NCBI RefSeq assembly: GCF_000263635.1
Contig: NZ_ADEV01000003.1
Location: 62,001-126,000, forward strand
DNA: 64,000 bases
Reading direction: 5' to 3'
Source of the DNA: Gardnerella greenwoodii 00703Dmash
GTDB lineage: Bacteria; Actinomycetota; Actinomycetes; Actinomycetales; Bifidobacteriaceae
Position numbers and translations under genes: made by a program. The notes under the pieces are model-generated. The model searched no databases, had not been told where the DNA came from, and saw only the letters and a program-made list of their open reading frames with translations. Positions 8,646 to 21,300 of this stretch are shown here, piece after piece. Numbering within the stretch: position 1 is the stretch's first letter; every line of letters begins with the position of its first letter.

Positions 8646-10859
8646 TCAGCGACCAATCGTAAATAAATCACTCCACTTAAGGAATAAATCAGGGTTTACG
8701 TTTTGTATATCTGCAGCCGGCTCAGTATGATTACTGAATACTAATAAACCAACTATTACAATAGTTGCCGCGGAACAAAGCACAGCCGGAATATACAAAT
8801 GCAAAGACGATTGCTCAGCAATTGCGCAATCTTTTTCAAAAGTAATATCAGTATCTTTGCTATAAGGCTTAACTCTGTGAAGCATGCTCATTATTGCAAT
8901 CAAAATGAATATAATAATCGAATCGCAATAGTAGCGGTACAAATTGCCGCCTAAACAGTAGTTAAGATACAGCAGCAAGAAGGATGCTACTAATCCAACA
9001 ACCGTCATAATATACTCAATTTTTTGCATAAACTTGCGTCGCATCGTGAACAGCCACCAGAAAAGCGGAATCATCATAAGACCGAAAATCATATGCGTGT
9101 AGAAAGAGTTTCCATAACCCTGATTATTTGCCCAGGGTATAGAAATATATGGGAAATTTTCCGAAATATTAAAAGGTTTTAAGAAATAATTAAGGAAAAT
9201 ATCGCGAATCTTAGTAGGATCAAAAGATTTACTATTAAATCGCAAATCGAAATTAGTAAGCTGCTCTTCATTTCCAAAATTAAAGAAAGACTTAAAGCGC
9301 AAGTAGTTATAAGTTAATATTCCAGCTACGCCTATAATCGCAGGAACAAGGAAGCTTGAAGCAGCCGCAACGCGATTTAAAATACTTCGCTTTGCGTCAA
9401 ATAGTAGCGCAATAAACAGCGGCGCTATAAAAGCAACAACAGGAATGCAAGCGTTTGGCCTAGATCCACACTGTAAAGCAAGACTTATGCCAGCGAGCGC
9501 AAAAAGCGCATACCCCGCGCGCGGATGAGTTGCGTAAAGTCGCACAGCTTTAAGAGAAGCGTATACGAATAAGATCCCAAACAGTATTGCGCTAAGAAGC
9601 GGCATATAGTAAAGAGACGCTGAAGATTGCAAGTAGAAAATTAAGCACCCAAATGGGAAGGCTGCTGCAGTAAGCAGAAACAGGCAGTAATTAGCACGTA
9701 TTGCAAAGAATTCAACGACTTCTCTAAGAAGCGCAAACATAGACGGAATAATCGCAAACGCAAATATTGTAACAACTAATATTGCGGAAGGAACTGCATG
9801 TGGGAAGAGCAGATTAAAAGGCAAGTAAGTGAGAAGGAACGGCACTATGCCAAAGTAGCAGTAGTAATGATTGTTGTGGAACACAACATCCCAAGGTATG
9901 GATGCTCCTTTAGAGCCCAAATCCATGCGCTCGCCCCAGCTAAACGGGTTTGCAGATTCTACTAATTCTTTAGGCGGCTGCTGAAGAAGAGCCAAAGAGT
10001 TTGATTTCCAAGCTTTAAGCTGCTCGGTGTACGGATTTCCGTTGACGCGATCGTATAAGTCAGATGGGAACGGCACTCGTATGCCGTGACCGCGGTACAC
10101 AACAAAGCACAGGTAGAGCGAGAATCCCATAAGCATTGCGCACACTGCCCAAAAAACTATATTTTGCGCAAGATTGTGGCGGTCGTAATTAAGCAAATAC
10201 CACTTTTTCTTGTATACCAAGAATATAAGCGAGCTTGCAACGAAAAGTATTGCCCACATTCCAAAATTTACATGCAGCGCAAAAGGCGGATTCACCGTAA
10301 CAGCTTTGAGCGTAAAAGGAGCTCCTGTTTGATTAAAATGCAGCTTAGCTTTGTACGCAGTTCCGTGACTTTCAAAACGAAGAACTCTAGTATTGTGCTT
10401 TCCGGTAGACATTTGGAAAGAATCCGCTAGAGTGTACGCGTTTGGAGCTATGCCGAAGTCTTCAATTTCTAGAGTGCCAGTGACGAAAATTGACGGTTTT
10501 TCTTGCTGCAACTCGATTTTTAAAGCTTTAGTATTTTCGTTAATTCCGCTTAATATTACGTCTGCTCCCGAATTTGGGATAGAAATGGAATTGCCGATAA
10601 TTCGCGCTTGTTCTCTGTTATTTTTTTCGCCGGTTTGCTCGTTGTAACTGCTTAAATCCGGTATGATTGCTTTGCTTAAAACAAGAGGTTTTTGCGCGTA
10701 ATTACGTGAGTTGTACGCAAGGTACAGGTTGCTGAAAAATGCGATTGCAATAAGACCAGTTATTACAAATATTGTTACAAACGGTAATATTTTTCGTATT
10801 GCGTCATTTTTTTCTAAAAATTTTTCTAAAAATTTTTGCAATTCCGTATTCCTAATCAA
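8646..10859 (-). CDS. Large polytopic membrane protein, unknown function (GT-C-like)
   Basis: A 737-residue protein. One span near the N-terminus (about 24-46) is followed by an extracytoplasmic beta-rich domain of about 150 residues, then about ten more membrane segments. A non-membrane loop carries YDRVNGNPYTEQLKAW and SWGERMDLGSKGASIPWD. The overall plan resembles large GT-C or YfhO-like membrane glycosyltransferases, but I recognise no defining catalytic motif. It belongs by position to the surface-glycan region. Homopurine runs near the start give a direct repeat (FLEKFLEK). No partner gene overlaps it; tRNA-Gly lies upstream. Confidence 0.5.
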   Translation of the reverse strand: MIRNTELQKFLEKFLEKNDAIRKILPFVTIFVITGLIAIAFFSNLYLAYNSRNYAQKPLVLSKAIIPDLSSYNEQTGEKNNREQARIIGNSISIPNSGADVILSGINENTKALKIELQQEKPSIFVTGTLEIEDFGIAPNAYTLADSFQMSTGKHNTRVLRFESHGTAYKAKLHFNQTGAPFTLKAVTVNPPFALHVNFGMWAILFVASSLIFLVYKKKWYLLNYDRHNLAQNIVFWAVCAMLMGFSLYLCFVVYRGHGIRVPFPSDLYDRVNGNPYTEQLKAWKSNSLALLQQPPKELVESANPFSWGERMDLGSKGASIPWDVVFHNNHYYCYFGIVPFLLTYLPFNLLFPHAVPSAILVVTIFAFAIIPSMFALLREVVEFFAIRANYCLFLLTAAAFPFGCLIFYLQSSASLYYMPLLSAILFGILFVYASLKAVRLYATHPRAGYALFALAGISLALQCGSRPNACIPVVAFIAPLFIALLFDAKRSILNRVAAASSFLVPAIIGVAGILTYNYLRFKSFFNFGNEEQLTNFDLRFNSKSFDPTKIRDIFLNYFLKPFNISENFPYISIPWANNQGYGNSFYTHMIFGLMMIPLFWWLFTMRRKFMQKIEYIMTVVGLVASFLLLYLNYCLGGNLYRYYCDSIIIFILIAIMSMLHRVKPYSKDTDITFEKDCAIAEQSSLHLYIPAVLCSAATIVIVGLLVFSNHTEPAADIQNVNPDLFLKWSDLFTIGR

Positions 10860-10964
10860 CTATAAATTCTTTATACCCTTTGATATGCAAGTATATTGCA
10901 AACGCATGATGGATGAGGAGAAATAGTAGAAAATAGCGAAATAATACGCGCAATTAAAAAGTGG

Positions 10965-11035
10965 AGCGGACGACGGGAATCGAACCCGCGTAATCAGTTT
11001 GGAAGACTGAGACTCTACCATTGAGCTACGTCCGC
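10965..11035 (-). tRNA. tRNA-Gly (anticodon TCC)
   Basis: On the minus strand the acceptor arm GCGGACG pairs with CGTCCGC. The anticodon arm is TCAGT-CTTCCAA-ACTGA, giving anticodon TCC, and the T arm has GGTTCGATTCC. The discriminator is T at 10965, and CCA is encoded at 10964-10962. Confidence 0.95.
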
Positions 11036-11181
11036 AAAATAGCAACTTGTTCAAGTATACAGAAACTTATGACATAGAGCAAGTTTGCGTTTGTGCGGCG
11101 ATATGATTAAGTAAAAAGGGATATGTACTCAGAAAAAAGGGTACATATCAGTTTGTGAGCGCAGATTAGTAAGGAGAGCGC

Positions 11182-11772
11182 ATGATTGCAGGATTAGGTC
11201 ACGATGTGGTGAATGTTGCGCAATTTGCTGAGCAGATGCGCGATGGTGACGGATGGCGCAAGCTATTTTCCGTGCGCGAACTTCGGCAGTGCAGCTTGCT
11301 CGCGGAATCTAAGCACGACGACGAAGCTCTGCATATTGCGGCGCGTTGGGCAGGAAAGGAAGCCGTTATTAAGGCGTGGTGCGAGGCGTTGGCTGACTGC
11401 AATACCGACTACCCCTATACTCTCGATAACATGCCGTGGCCTGAAATTGAGATTCTTGACGATTCGCATGGCTGCCCGCGCGTGGAGCTTGCGCAAGAAG
11501 TGCAGAATAAGCTTTACGAATCAGTTTCACGATTAGTTTCACAAAAAGTTTCGCCAAAACTTTCGGATTTGACTAATACTACGAATCTTACGGAACTTGC
11601 GGAGCTTATGGAAACGTCGAAGATTGCGGAAGAGCCGCAGCTTACGGATCTTCCAGATTCGCATAGAGATATTCGTAACGCAATTTGCTGGCATATCTCG
11701 CTAACTCATGACGGATCAGTGCAGAACAATACGGCAGTCGCCTCCGCTGTTGCCATACTCGAAATCATGTAG
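11182..11772 (+). CDS. acpS: Holo-[acyl-carrier-protein] synthase
   Basis: This enzyme moves 4'-phosphopantetheine from CoA to the carrier-domain serine of the fatty acid synthase. The fungal-type PPT domain is missing from the adjacent bacterial FAS-I, so a separate AcpS is required. The N-terminal metal motif IAGLGHDVV (Asp8) and RWAGKEAVIKAW (Lys59, Glu60) are the two AcpS signatures, and HISLTHDG near the end is the third conserved segment. At 196 residues it exceeds the usual 120-150 because of a polar insert at about 115-165. AAGGAGA six bases before the ATG fixes the start. It is convergent with fas and lies 547 bp from its end. Confidence 0.9.
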   Translation: MIAGLGHDVVNVAQFAEQMRDGDGWRKLFSVRELRQCSLLAESKHDDEALHIAARWAGKEAVIKAWCEALADCNTDYPYTLDNMPWPEIEILDDSHGCPRVELAQEVQNKLYESVSRLVSQKVSPKLSDLTNTTNLTELAELMETSKIAEEPQLTDLPDSHRDIRNAICWHISLTHDGSVQNNTAVASAVAILEIM

Positions 11773-11773
11773 G

Positions 11774-11808
11774 CACAAACGCCGGAAATTCTCTCGCAAA
11801 TGTTCCTG
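11774..11808. repeat. Degenerate copy of the GCCGG dispersed repeat
   Basis: Directly after the acpS stop, CAAACGCCGGAAATTCTC is followed by GCAAATGTTCC. This matches the core of the repeat units seen at 26.5, 27.9 and 37.8 kb. Confidence 0.5.
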
Positions 11809-11962
11809 TAGCTTTGCAGTATTACTATGCTGACGCTGATTACTTGTTGATTAGAGAACACTAGCATCATTGCTTCTGCACACATCACACCAGGCACTCC
11901 TACCTACGCACCCACACATAGCTTAATTTCGCGTCATTCAGTCGTGTGAATATTCGCGTGGT

Positions 11963-12054
11963 AGAGATTTGAGATTTTTCGCACTGAGCGAGGCGAACGT
12001 CAGAGCCGAAGGCTGCTGATTCGCCGAGTGAAGAAGAAAAATCGAAAAATCTCT
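11963..12054. repeat. Long imperfect hairpin element
   Basis: The outer arms AGAGATTT (11963-11970) and AAATCTCT pair, followed by GATTTTTC/GAAAAATC, then GGCGAA (11992-11997)/TTCGCC (12020-12025), then an inner TCAG..GCC-GAA-GGC..CTGA stem. The whole 92-bp segment can fold into one rod. It may be a structured RNA or a transcription end shared by the convergent acpS and fas genes. Confidence 0.5.
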
Positions 12055-12088
12055 GCGATTAGCACGGTTATTAACGAATTAGCATGCA

Positions 12089-12228
12089 GAGTTTGGGGGA
12101 TTTCTTTACGAGCACTAAAAGAGGACTGAGAAGCTACATTCTTTAAGAAAGGCGAACACACTAAACGCCTTTAACAGCCAGAGCGCCCGAAGGACGGGAC
12201 GTGCGAGGAAAGAAATCCCCCAAAACTC
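12089..12228. repeat. 140-bp element with 19-bp terminal inverted repeats
   Basis: GAGTTTGGGGGATTTCTTT (12089-12107) pairs with its complement at 12209-12228, with one bulged T. Inside are GCAC/GTGC next to the arms and a hairpin AAAGGCG (12148-12154)/CGCCTTT (12166-12172). No open frame is present. The size and terminal repeats would suit a structured RNA or a small miniature transposable element; no target duplication was found. Confidence 0.5.
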
Positions 12229-12263
12229 GCGCCACGCTATGATCACGAAAGTAGGTTAGAGCG

Positions 12264-12293
12264 CAAACGCCGAGGAAAATTCCCCGGCGTTTG
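12264..12293 (-). terminator. Probable hairpin terminator of fas, repeat-derived
   Basis: AAACGCCGAGGAA (12265-12277) pairs with TTCCCCGGCGTTT (12280-12292), a long stable stem 28 bp beyond the fas stop. It lacks a T-run. Its sequence is the core of the dispersed GCCGG repeat, continuing GTAGTCAAAA. Confidence 0.5.
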
Positions 12294-12319
12294 TAGTCAA
12301 AACCAGCTAAAGCAGCAGC

Positions 12320-15300
12320 TCAGCAGTAGTAGCCATTCGCGTTAAGGCGAGCTTCAGGATTAAGCAGCATCGCCTTTTCTGCTTCGTGACCGTCATAGCG
12401 AGTGCCATCCGGCAGGCGCGTACCATCCTTGAGCAAGTGGCGATTTTCCACTGGCTCAAACAGTGGCGCGTGACCCATCATGCCTTCCTCAATCCTTCTC
12501 TGGCCGGCCGCCAAGCGAGCGTTTGCACGCTTGCGCCACTCCTCCAGCGCCTCAGCACCAGCGCTAGCAGCCACAGCAGCCTCGAAAGCACCAGGGTGAA
12601 CCAAAGCTACGAATCCGCTCACGTGGCCAAAGCCTAGCGAAGTTGCGAGCGCAGCCTTCACAGTTCCTGCACCAATACGCATCGGCTCACGCAACCAAAC
12701 CATGTGGTCGTCTCGCGAAAGCTTAGGATCCACGCAATCAAGCGACACATTCGCTGGAATTACGCCAGTTCTAAACAGTTGCGTCAAACCGTTGATTTGG
12801 AAGATGCACGCGCCGCCCTTTGCGTGGCCGGTTAGCGTCTTTTGGCTGATTACGAACAGTGGATTTCCGTCAGTGCGTCCGATTGCGTGCGCAAGAGTAT
12901 TGTGCAGCTCGGATTCGTTCGGATCGTTTGCATTCGTAGACGTATCGTGCTTAGAAACCACGGTAATATCGTCCGGAGTAACGCCGAGAGCTGCCAAATC
13001 GCGCACGAGCTTAGACTTAGCACCGCCCATGCCTGCAGCCAACGCACCCAAGCCCGGGGCAGGTATGGAAGTATGGATGCCATCAGCGTAGGAGTGAATG
13101 AAACCAACAACTCCCGCAACCGGCAAGCCGAGCTTCAGCGCAATATCTCCGCGTGTAACCAAAATCGTACCTCCGCCTTGCGCCTCAAGGAAGCCGCCGC
13201 GTCTGCGATCGTTCGCACGAGAGAAGAATCGAGGATTTATGCCCTTAGCATACATTTCCTCACTATTGGCAGTTGCGTTCATGTTGCCGAAGCCGACCAC
13301 AGATTCCACGCCAATATCGTCGATTGCGCCAGTTACTACGAAGTCCGCTTTGCCGAGCGCAATCTTATCAACGCCTTCTTCAAGCGAAACCGCTGCAGTT
13401 GCGCAAGCCGACACAGGCTGAACCATGTTTCCGTAGCCGCCAATGTAGGTTTGCATTACGTGCGCTGCCACAACGTTTGGAAGCGCTTCTTGCAGCACGT
13501 CGGTTGGGATTTCGTGGTTAAGGAAGCGATCCAAGTACAGTTTTCGCATTGAGCTCATGCCGCCAAAACCGGTGCCTTGCGTAGAAGCAACCAGCGATGG
13601 ATGCACAGACTGCAAAATCTCCGAAGGCGTGAAACCGGCGGAAATATAAGCATCCACGGTTGTGACGATATTCCACAACGCAATCGTGTCAACGCTTCCA
13701 ACCATCGAAGCTGGAATTCCCCACTTCAGCGGATCGAAGCCCTTAGGGAATTGTCCGCCGACAGTTCTGGTCATTGCAGCCCTGCGCGGCACGCGAATCA
13801 TAGAACCTGCCTTGCGAGTAACTGTCCATTCGCCAGATTCTGCATCGCGAGCAATTGCAGTATGCGCTTCGTCGAGAGCCACGTATTCGCGCGCAATTGT
13901 TTCTGTTGGCACGCTGAAGCTCACGTCGTGATCGAGGAAGATTTCTGCTTCTTCTTCGTTTGCTCCGTCCTTGTAGTCGCCGCCCATTCCTGTTTCGAAT
14001 GGTCGAATACCGGAGCGCGCAACTACTTCATCGCGATATTTCTCCGCAATATCTTCTTCTGGAACAAGCGTGCCTTCAGCATCGTACCAGCCTGGCTTTG
14101 GCGAGTCCTGCCAAGTAAGCAAGCCCATATTCCAAGCCAATTCCAGCACTGCGTCTGCAGAAAGATCTACGGAACCATCTTCCTTAATTCCAAGTTCTGC
14201 TTCGAAACGAGTACGTCCGGAACCCCATGGTCCAAGCTCGCCGACGGAGACGATTACGATTTCGTCTTCTGGACGCGCTGTTACGCTCTTCCAATCAGAC
14301 AAGTTGACTTGCGGCTGAGTTGGCACGTAAGGAGTTGGAAGTGCTTTGTTGGTTGATTTAGCAGTTGATTTAGCAGAAGATTCAGCAGTTTCTTCAGCAG
14401 ATTCCGCAGCTTCTTCTGCAGCTTCCGCACGCTTTTGATCTTCCAAAGCTTCTGCACGAAGCGCATTCAAATCAAGCGGCTCCTTGCCTAATCCACCCGT
14501 AAGATCAACATCCAAAGGCTCGATTGCAGCCTGTTCGCGAGCTTCGCGAGTGCACAAATCAAGCAAACGATCAGCCATTTCTTGCGTAGAGTAGGTAGTT
14601 AATCCGTGACGCTCAACCACAGCCACAAGCGGATCATTTCCGCCCATTAAGCCGGTTCCGCGCACCCAACCAATCTTTGGATGCGCAAACGTCACGCGAT
14701 CCGACCACACGCTTTCCGCGTGCGCACGGCTCACAATCGCATCAAACGCGCTCTTAACTTCGCCGTAAGCACCGTCGCCGCCGAACATACCGCGGTTTGG
14801 AGAGCCAGGTAACACAACGTGCATACGATGTTGCACATCCGTATCTGCTCCAATTTGCGCAAATCCAGCAATTGCACGCTCCACGCCCCAAAGCATTAAG
14901 CGCGATTGCGATTCAAACAGCGAACCGGAATCAGCCAAAGTGCCGTGAACTGGAGGCGCTGCGAACGGGAAGAACATGCTCGGCTCGTAAGCTGGCTTCA
15001 AAATAGTAGTGGTTGCGCCGCTAACTTTCTTCGAAACCGTGCCAACCCACTTCACAAGCGCGTCAACATCGCGGTAACTAGACAAGTTTGCTGGCACAAG
15101 CCAAAGCTTCGCACCCATTGAAGCATATCCGCGATACGCTTTCTTTGCCCAAGACTTTACGCTCGGCTTGAAGCTATGCGAAGTTGCAACAACAGTCGCG
15201 CCACCTGCAAGCAAGCCTGTTACTACGCGAGCTGCGATTGAGTTTGGTGCAACGCCTGTTACAACCGCAACTTCTCCCGCAAAACGAGTTGCGTAAGCTG

Positions 15301-18300
15301 CGTCGGAATCGTAATTGTGAGAAAGCTTAGTACGTGCGTCGCGCGCAATACCAGCAAGTATTGTGGAAAGATTTTCCAATCCGCGCGATTTTGCAAGACC
15401 AGCAAACCACTCAGCTTCCGAAGCTACAGCCTCACCTGCGCTCAAGAAACTACCGAATCGACTTGCAATTGCCGAAACTTTATCTGCTTGAGCATCCTCA
15501 TTCTTTACAGCATGCTCGTAGTACAAGCGCGCAACATCCTCGCGAGCAGAAGCCCAACGGTCGTCGAAAAGAATCGCCTTTCGCTCATCAAATCGAGGCT
15601 CAACCTGCTTTGGCCAATCCGAACCAAGCTCTGCTTCAACAGCAGCTACAACAGCCGCATTTTCGTCGGATTCAGTTTCTGCTTGAGGAGCTTCAACACC
15701 AAGCTTTGCAAGCACAAACTTAGCGGTTGCAGCAAGCACGCCGTCAGCTCCAACAACCTGCTGAGCAAAAGCGTCAAGAGCTGCGGAATCAACCACAGCA
15801 CCGCCGGCACTACCGGCAGCACCAGGCTGAGAAACACTAACGCCGTGAGCTTGAGCAACCTGCTGTATAGCTGCGTCGATTAAAGCGTCGGCTGCAGCAG
15901 TATTCTTTGCAGGATCCGTAGAAAGTTGCGCAAGATTTTCGCCGCGCACGCTTGCACCTTCGCGAGTTTGCAAAACCAAAGCCGCAAGCACGTGTGCACG
16001 CCAGCCTTCGCCAAGCTGCCAGACTTCCGAAATTCGCTTGTCGATTTGCGCAGGCTTCACACCAGCAGCACCGAAAAGCGCGCGCAAACGTTCGCGAACA
16101 ATGTCGGAAAGCACGGCACCAAAAGCCTTATAGCGCGGAGCAACCGAATCCACAAGCTTTCGCAATGCGCTCATTGGAGCTTCTGCAGCACCGTCCACAC
16201 TTGCCACGCCAAGCTCGGAGCTAATATCCATAAGCAGCTGGTTTCTGCGGGAAGATACGCCGTTTGTTAGCGTGTCGGTTGTGTCTGCATCGCCAATTTG
16301 GTCGAGGCGAATTTTTGCACTATAGGCGATTAGCATTGAGATTGCGTCGGATGCTTTAAATGGCAAGTCTGCTACAGGACCGCTTGCTGCTGCGTTAGCT
16401 GCAGGAGCAGCAGATACAGGAGCAGCAGATGCAGCATTTGCGGCGGAAGCTGCAGGAGATGCAGGTGCAGAAGTTGCAGCAGGAGCAGCTTCAGTCGTGC
16501 TATCTTCCTCATCAAACACTTCCGGCACAAGCGAATCAGTATCTGTCATATAAACGCGACCCTCGTCTCGGCCAACGTTGTAAACAGTCACCTTTTCGCC
16601 ACTAAACTCCGGCAAAGCAAGAGTTTTAGCACCAAGATTTGCCAAAGTTGGAGCGTTTCCTAAACCAACTTCCACGTATTCTTCAACGCCAAGACCGCCG
16701 CGAGCGCGATCAGCAAACATAAGAGCCTGCGTTTCAATCCAGCGAACTGGGGATGCAAACTGCCACGAAAGCAACTCTGTAAGAAGCAGTCGGCCGAGCT
16801 TCTGCTCATCGTCAGCGTAAGACTTCCAGGTTGCTTCGTCTTCCAAAGCTGCTTCAATTCGCTCGGATGGCACAACGTCCAAAATCTTCTGCGCAAACTC
16901 GCGAGTAAGCTCAAACGGGCATGCCACAAGGTTTGGAATATAGCGGTCCACAAGCACAGAGTAGTCAATATGCTTTGGCAGAAGCGAATCGAGCTTATCG
17001 CGGAATTCCGGCACGCCCTTTCGAAGAATTCGAGAATGGAACGGCACGTCAATTCCAGGAACAAGCATGAACGGCGGCTTTCCACCATACTCTTTCGCAC
17101 GCTTAGAAGCGTCCGCTTGCAAAGCCTTCAGGCCCTTAATCGTTCCAGCAATTGCGTACTGTTGGCCAGCCAAATTGTAGTTTACAATCTGCAAGAATTC
17201 GCCGGTAGCTTTGGAAATTCCTTCAACGTAAGCGTTTACGCCTTCGTCTCCAACACCAAACTGGTTTGGTCGAAGTGCGCCCATGCGATAGTTCGAGCGG
17301 CCTTTTTCGTCGCGCTCAATCAAATGATGCATAGTAGATCCACGGTGGAACACCAATTCGAGCACAGTTTCAAGAGGAATAATCTGAGCGAAGGAGCTTA
17401 AAGCGTTGTATTCGCCAAGCGAGTGGCCGGCAAAGTAGGCTGGCCAAATATCGCATCCAGCTTCACGCAAACGCGCGGTTTGCGCAAAAGCGACTGTTGC
17501 GAGCGCAACTTGCGTAAATTGCGTCAAATTCAGCAGTCCTTCAGGGTGACGATATGTTACGCCGTGAGCTGTAAGTTCCTTTGGATTATCTCGCACGACG
17601 GCAAGAATTGAGAACCCAAGCTTTTCGCGAGTAAGCTTATCTGCCCTCTCCCAAGTTTCGCGCACAGCCGGCGACTTTGCACGCTCATCCAGCGACATTC
17701 CTTGCTTTTGAATACCCTGACCTGGGTATACGAATGCTGCGCGTGGAGCGCGAGTAAGTGCGCTTGCTTTAGACACGATTTGTCCATCAACTCGGCACGT
17801 AACTTCCAAAGCGAGTCCGCCGCGGCGAACTTTACCAACGCGCTCAACTGTGATTTCTACTTCGTCATCCAGCTGAACCATGCCATACATGTTGTAAGAC
17901 CAGCCGATTAGCTCGTAGCGAGCGCCCTTTGCGTCAACTGCTTGAGCCACATGCTGAGCGGTTGCAGAAAGCCACATTCCATGCACGAGCGGCGCGGAAA
18001 GTCCGGAAATTGCAGCTCCCCTAGCAGAAGTGTGGATAGGGTTAAAATCTCCAGAAGTACGCGCGAAAGCGGTCATATTATGAGGCGCGCGAACGACTAC
18101 TCTGCGCAAAGCTCTGCGAGGAGTATCTTCAATTTCATAACCGTGCAATCCTTCTGCGTCACCATATTCGGCAGCAGGTTCCGGAAGAGCGTTACTAAAG
18201 CTGCGTCCGCGAATAGCAAAACGCTCGGTTTCGTGCGCAAGTCGCGTTCCGTCAGCAGCAGTGTGCACAACGTGAATTGTTACAACGCGTCCGGAAGCGG

Positions 18301-21300
18301 ATTCTTTATAAGCTTCCGCCCATCCGAGCAAGTTGATTCTCTTGTCAACATACTTGCGCAAATCTTCAGCATCAACGTCAAGCTCAACCAGGTGATCTAA
18401 ATGAACCGCGTTAAGCAAGCCCTCAATAATCGGGTATCCGTCAACCATTACAGAGCCTAAAGCTGAGTAAATTGTTGGCCAAGCAGGACCAACCAACGCA
18501 TCCGGCACAATATGCGATGCAAGTAAACCATCCGGCAAGCGGCTAGCCGTAGCCGATTCGTGGTCAATTCCAAGATTACGAGAGAAAGTATAAGCTGAAC
18601 GAACCAAACCAAATGGCGACTCAGCATAACCTTCTTTAATCAAATCTTCCGGCAATTTTGCTTGAGCACCACTTTGATCAACCTTTGGCATAGCGTCGAG
18701 CACATCGCCTGTAATTGCAGTATTTCCAATGCCTGCGGTTGCTGCAAGCATTTCGTACACGTGCTTTGGCAAGCGCTCGCGGTCAACTACTGGAATACTT
18801 CCAGCGCGGCTTGCGTCAACAGTAAGCGGAATTACAATATCTCGAACTGCATGCTTGCGTTTTGATGAATTTGCAGCATTTTTAGCAACATTCTGCGCTT
18901 CTTGATTTTCTTGATTATCCCAGAAAGTATCTAGCTTAATATCTAAATCGAGAGAAATTACGTCGTTATTTGTAGAAGTTACAGTAATTACGTAATTTTC
19001 GTCACCAAAAGCGCTTCCATAAGCTGGATTTGCAGTTACGTGACCAACCCAAGAAATATTCGGGCAAGCACGAACGTAAGCTTCTACGTTTGCAGCCGCC
19101 GCAATTTGGCTGAATGCAGTCTGATTTGCGCTATTTTCTGCACGATTTTCTGCACGCTTATTAGCACCTTCTGCACGATTAAGCATTGCTGCTTCAAATC
19201 GACCAAGAATATCCGCAATCGGCTCATCCATAGTCGTAATTCCAGCCACAGAAATAGGACCTGGAATTACGCGCACAGCATCTGCCGAGTAGCGCGAATC
19301 TTCCGACTGCCAAAGCTGATCTTGACCCCACCAACGAAGCAAATCGTTGTCAATAACCGGCACGAAAGGCATTGGCTTCGGGTATTCGCGCACCAAAGTT
19401 GGGAACCATGCGGCATCCATTGGCACGACGTTCATCTCACGAGCTTGAGGCAACGCTTGCAAAAGTGCGTCTAAAGCAGCTTGCGGCTTTTCGCTAACTT
19501 GTGCGCGAGAAGGCAAAATCGACGTAAACTCGCCGGAATCTTGGCTTACTAATCGCGCTTCAATTCGCTGCAACAAGTGCAGATAGCGGTCTGCATAAGT
19601 AGGATCCACCCACGGGTATGCCAAATCAAGGAAACGCTGAGCAAACTGAGCGTAAGTCATGTTTTCAACGTCACCAAAATATGGTTTTGCAGTTGAGTTA
19701 AGTGCCGCAATTACTTCGTCGCGGCGAGTTTCAAGCTCTTCCGGATGCTTCATCATGTGAACAAGCAAGCGTCCGCAGCGTGCAGAAGCGTTTTCAAGCT
19801 CGTAAATATCCGCGTGCAAATGGCTTAAGCCACTAGTCACACCGCCAACAACTTTTCCAGAAGGAACCCAACGCTCGCCCATTGGTGCGAACGGATCGTC
19901 GTCAAAACCTTCAACGCTTGAAGCTTTTGGCATTACAATTCCAGGCGTTTCAACAAGCATGCGCTTTACTTCAGGACTTGTATGCGCCTCTTTTGCTGTC
20001 ATTGCAGCCGTGCCAATCATCACAGCATCAACTGGCATATTTGGCAAACCGTATTCATTTGCCCATTCGCCAGAAATGTAGTCTGCAGCACGCTCAGGAG
20101 TGCCAATACCGCCACCTGCAACAAGCACCAAATTATTGCATTCACGCACTTGTGCGTAAGTTGTCATAAGCAAATCGTCCAAAGACTCCCACGAATGGTG
20201 GCCGCCTGCAGCACCGCCTTCAACCTGCACAATAATCGTGGCAGGAGCAACCGCCTTAGCAATTCGCACAACTTGACGAATTTGCTCAACTGTTCCCGGC
20301 TTAAAAGTTACGTAAGGGAATCCGTCTTTTTGCAAAGACGCTACTAATTCCTTAGCTTCGTCAAGTTCTGGAATGCCAGCAGAAATAACTACGCCATCAA
20401 TTGGAGCACCCGACTGCCTCTTTTTTGGCACGATTCGCTTCGAACCAAATTGCAAATTCCACAGGTAGCGGTCCATAAACATTGCGTTAAATTCAATAGT
20501 TGCGCCTTCACGAAGCTGATTTTCAAGCGACTTCATATGACGATCGAAAACTTCCGCAGTTACTTGACCGCCGCCAGCAAGCTCAGCCCAGTAGCCTGCA
20601 TTCGCTGCTGCAGCAACGATTTCTGGCTCTACTGTTGTTGGAGTCATGCCAGCAAGAATCACAGGCGCTTTGCCGGTAAGCTTGCTAAATTTAGTGAGCA
20701 CTTTGCGTCCGGAAGGAGTGTTGATTACTCGAGGCGCAAAATCAGCCCAGCAGCCGGTGCGCTGTGGCTCAGAATCCGAGTCTGAAGTTGAAAGCTCGGC
20801 GCGAGAGCGCATTGTAGCCGCTTCCACAACTCCAGCGCCCGTACCTTGCACAAGCACGCCTGTAAGCTTTCCAAGCACTTCGCTAGGACCCATATCTAAA
20901 ATCCAAAGCGAACGCGCATCGTTTCTAGCCAAAACTTCGCCAATTTGCGCAGCCCAATCAACAGGAGTTACAAGCACTGCATCCGCTAATTCGCGCGCAA
21001 CTGTAGTGTTCAAACCGGCCTCGCTCGCCCACTCTACTACCTGCTCAACTGCAGGCTGAAGCATTGAAGAATGGAATGGCACTGTAACGTCTAAGTATTC
21101 AGCAACCGGAGCAAAAACAGCACCGCCGCGAACTTTCATTTCGCGCAATTTTTGTGAGCGCTTCGTTTCTTTTTGCGCTTCGTTTGCCACAGATTCCATA
21201 TCTTCTGGGTAGCCTGCAATAACCACGTGATTGTAAGCGTTTTTAACAGCAATTGAGATTTCTCCTCGCGTGCGCTCTGCGCGGGAAATCAACGCTTCTG

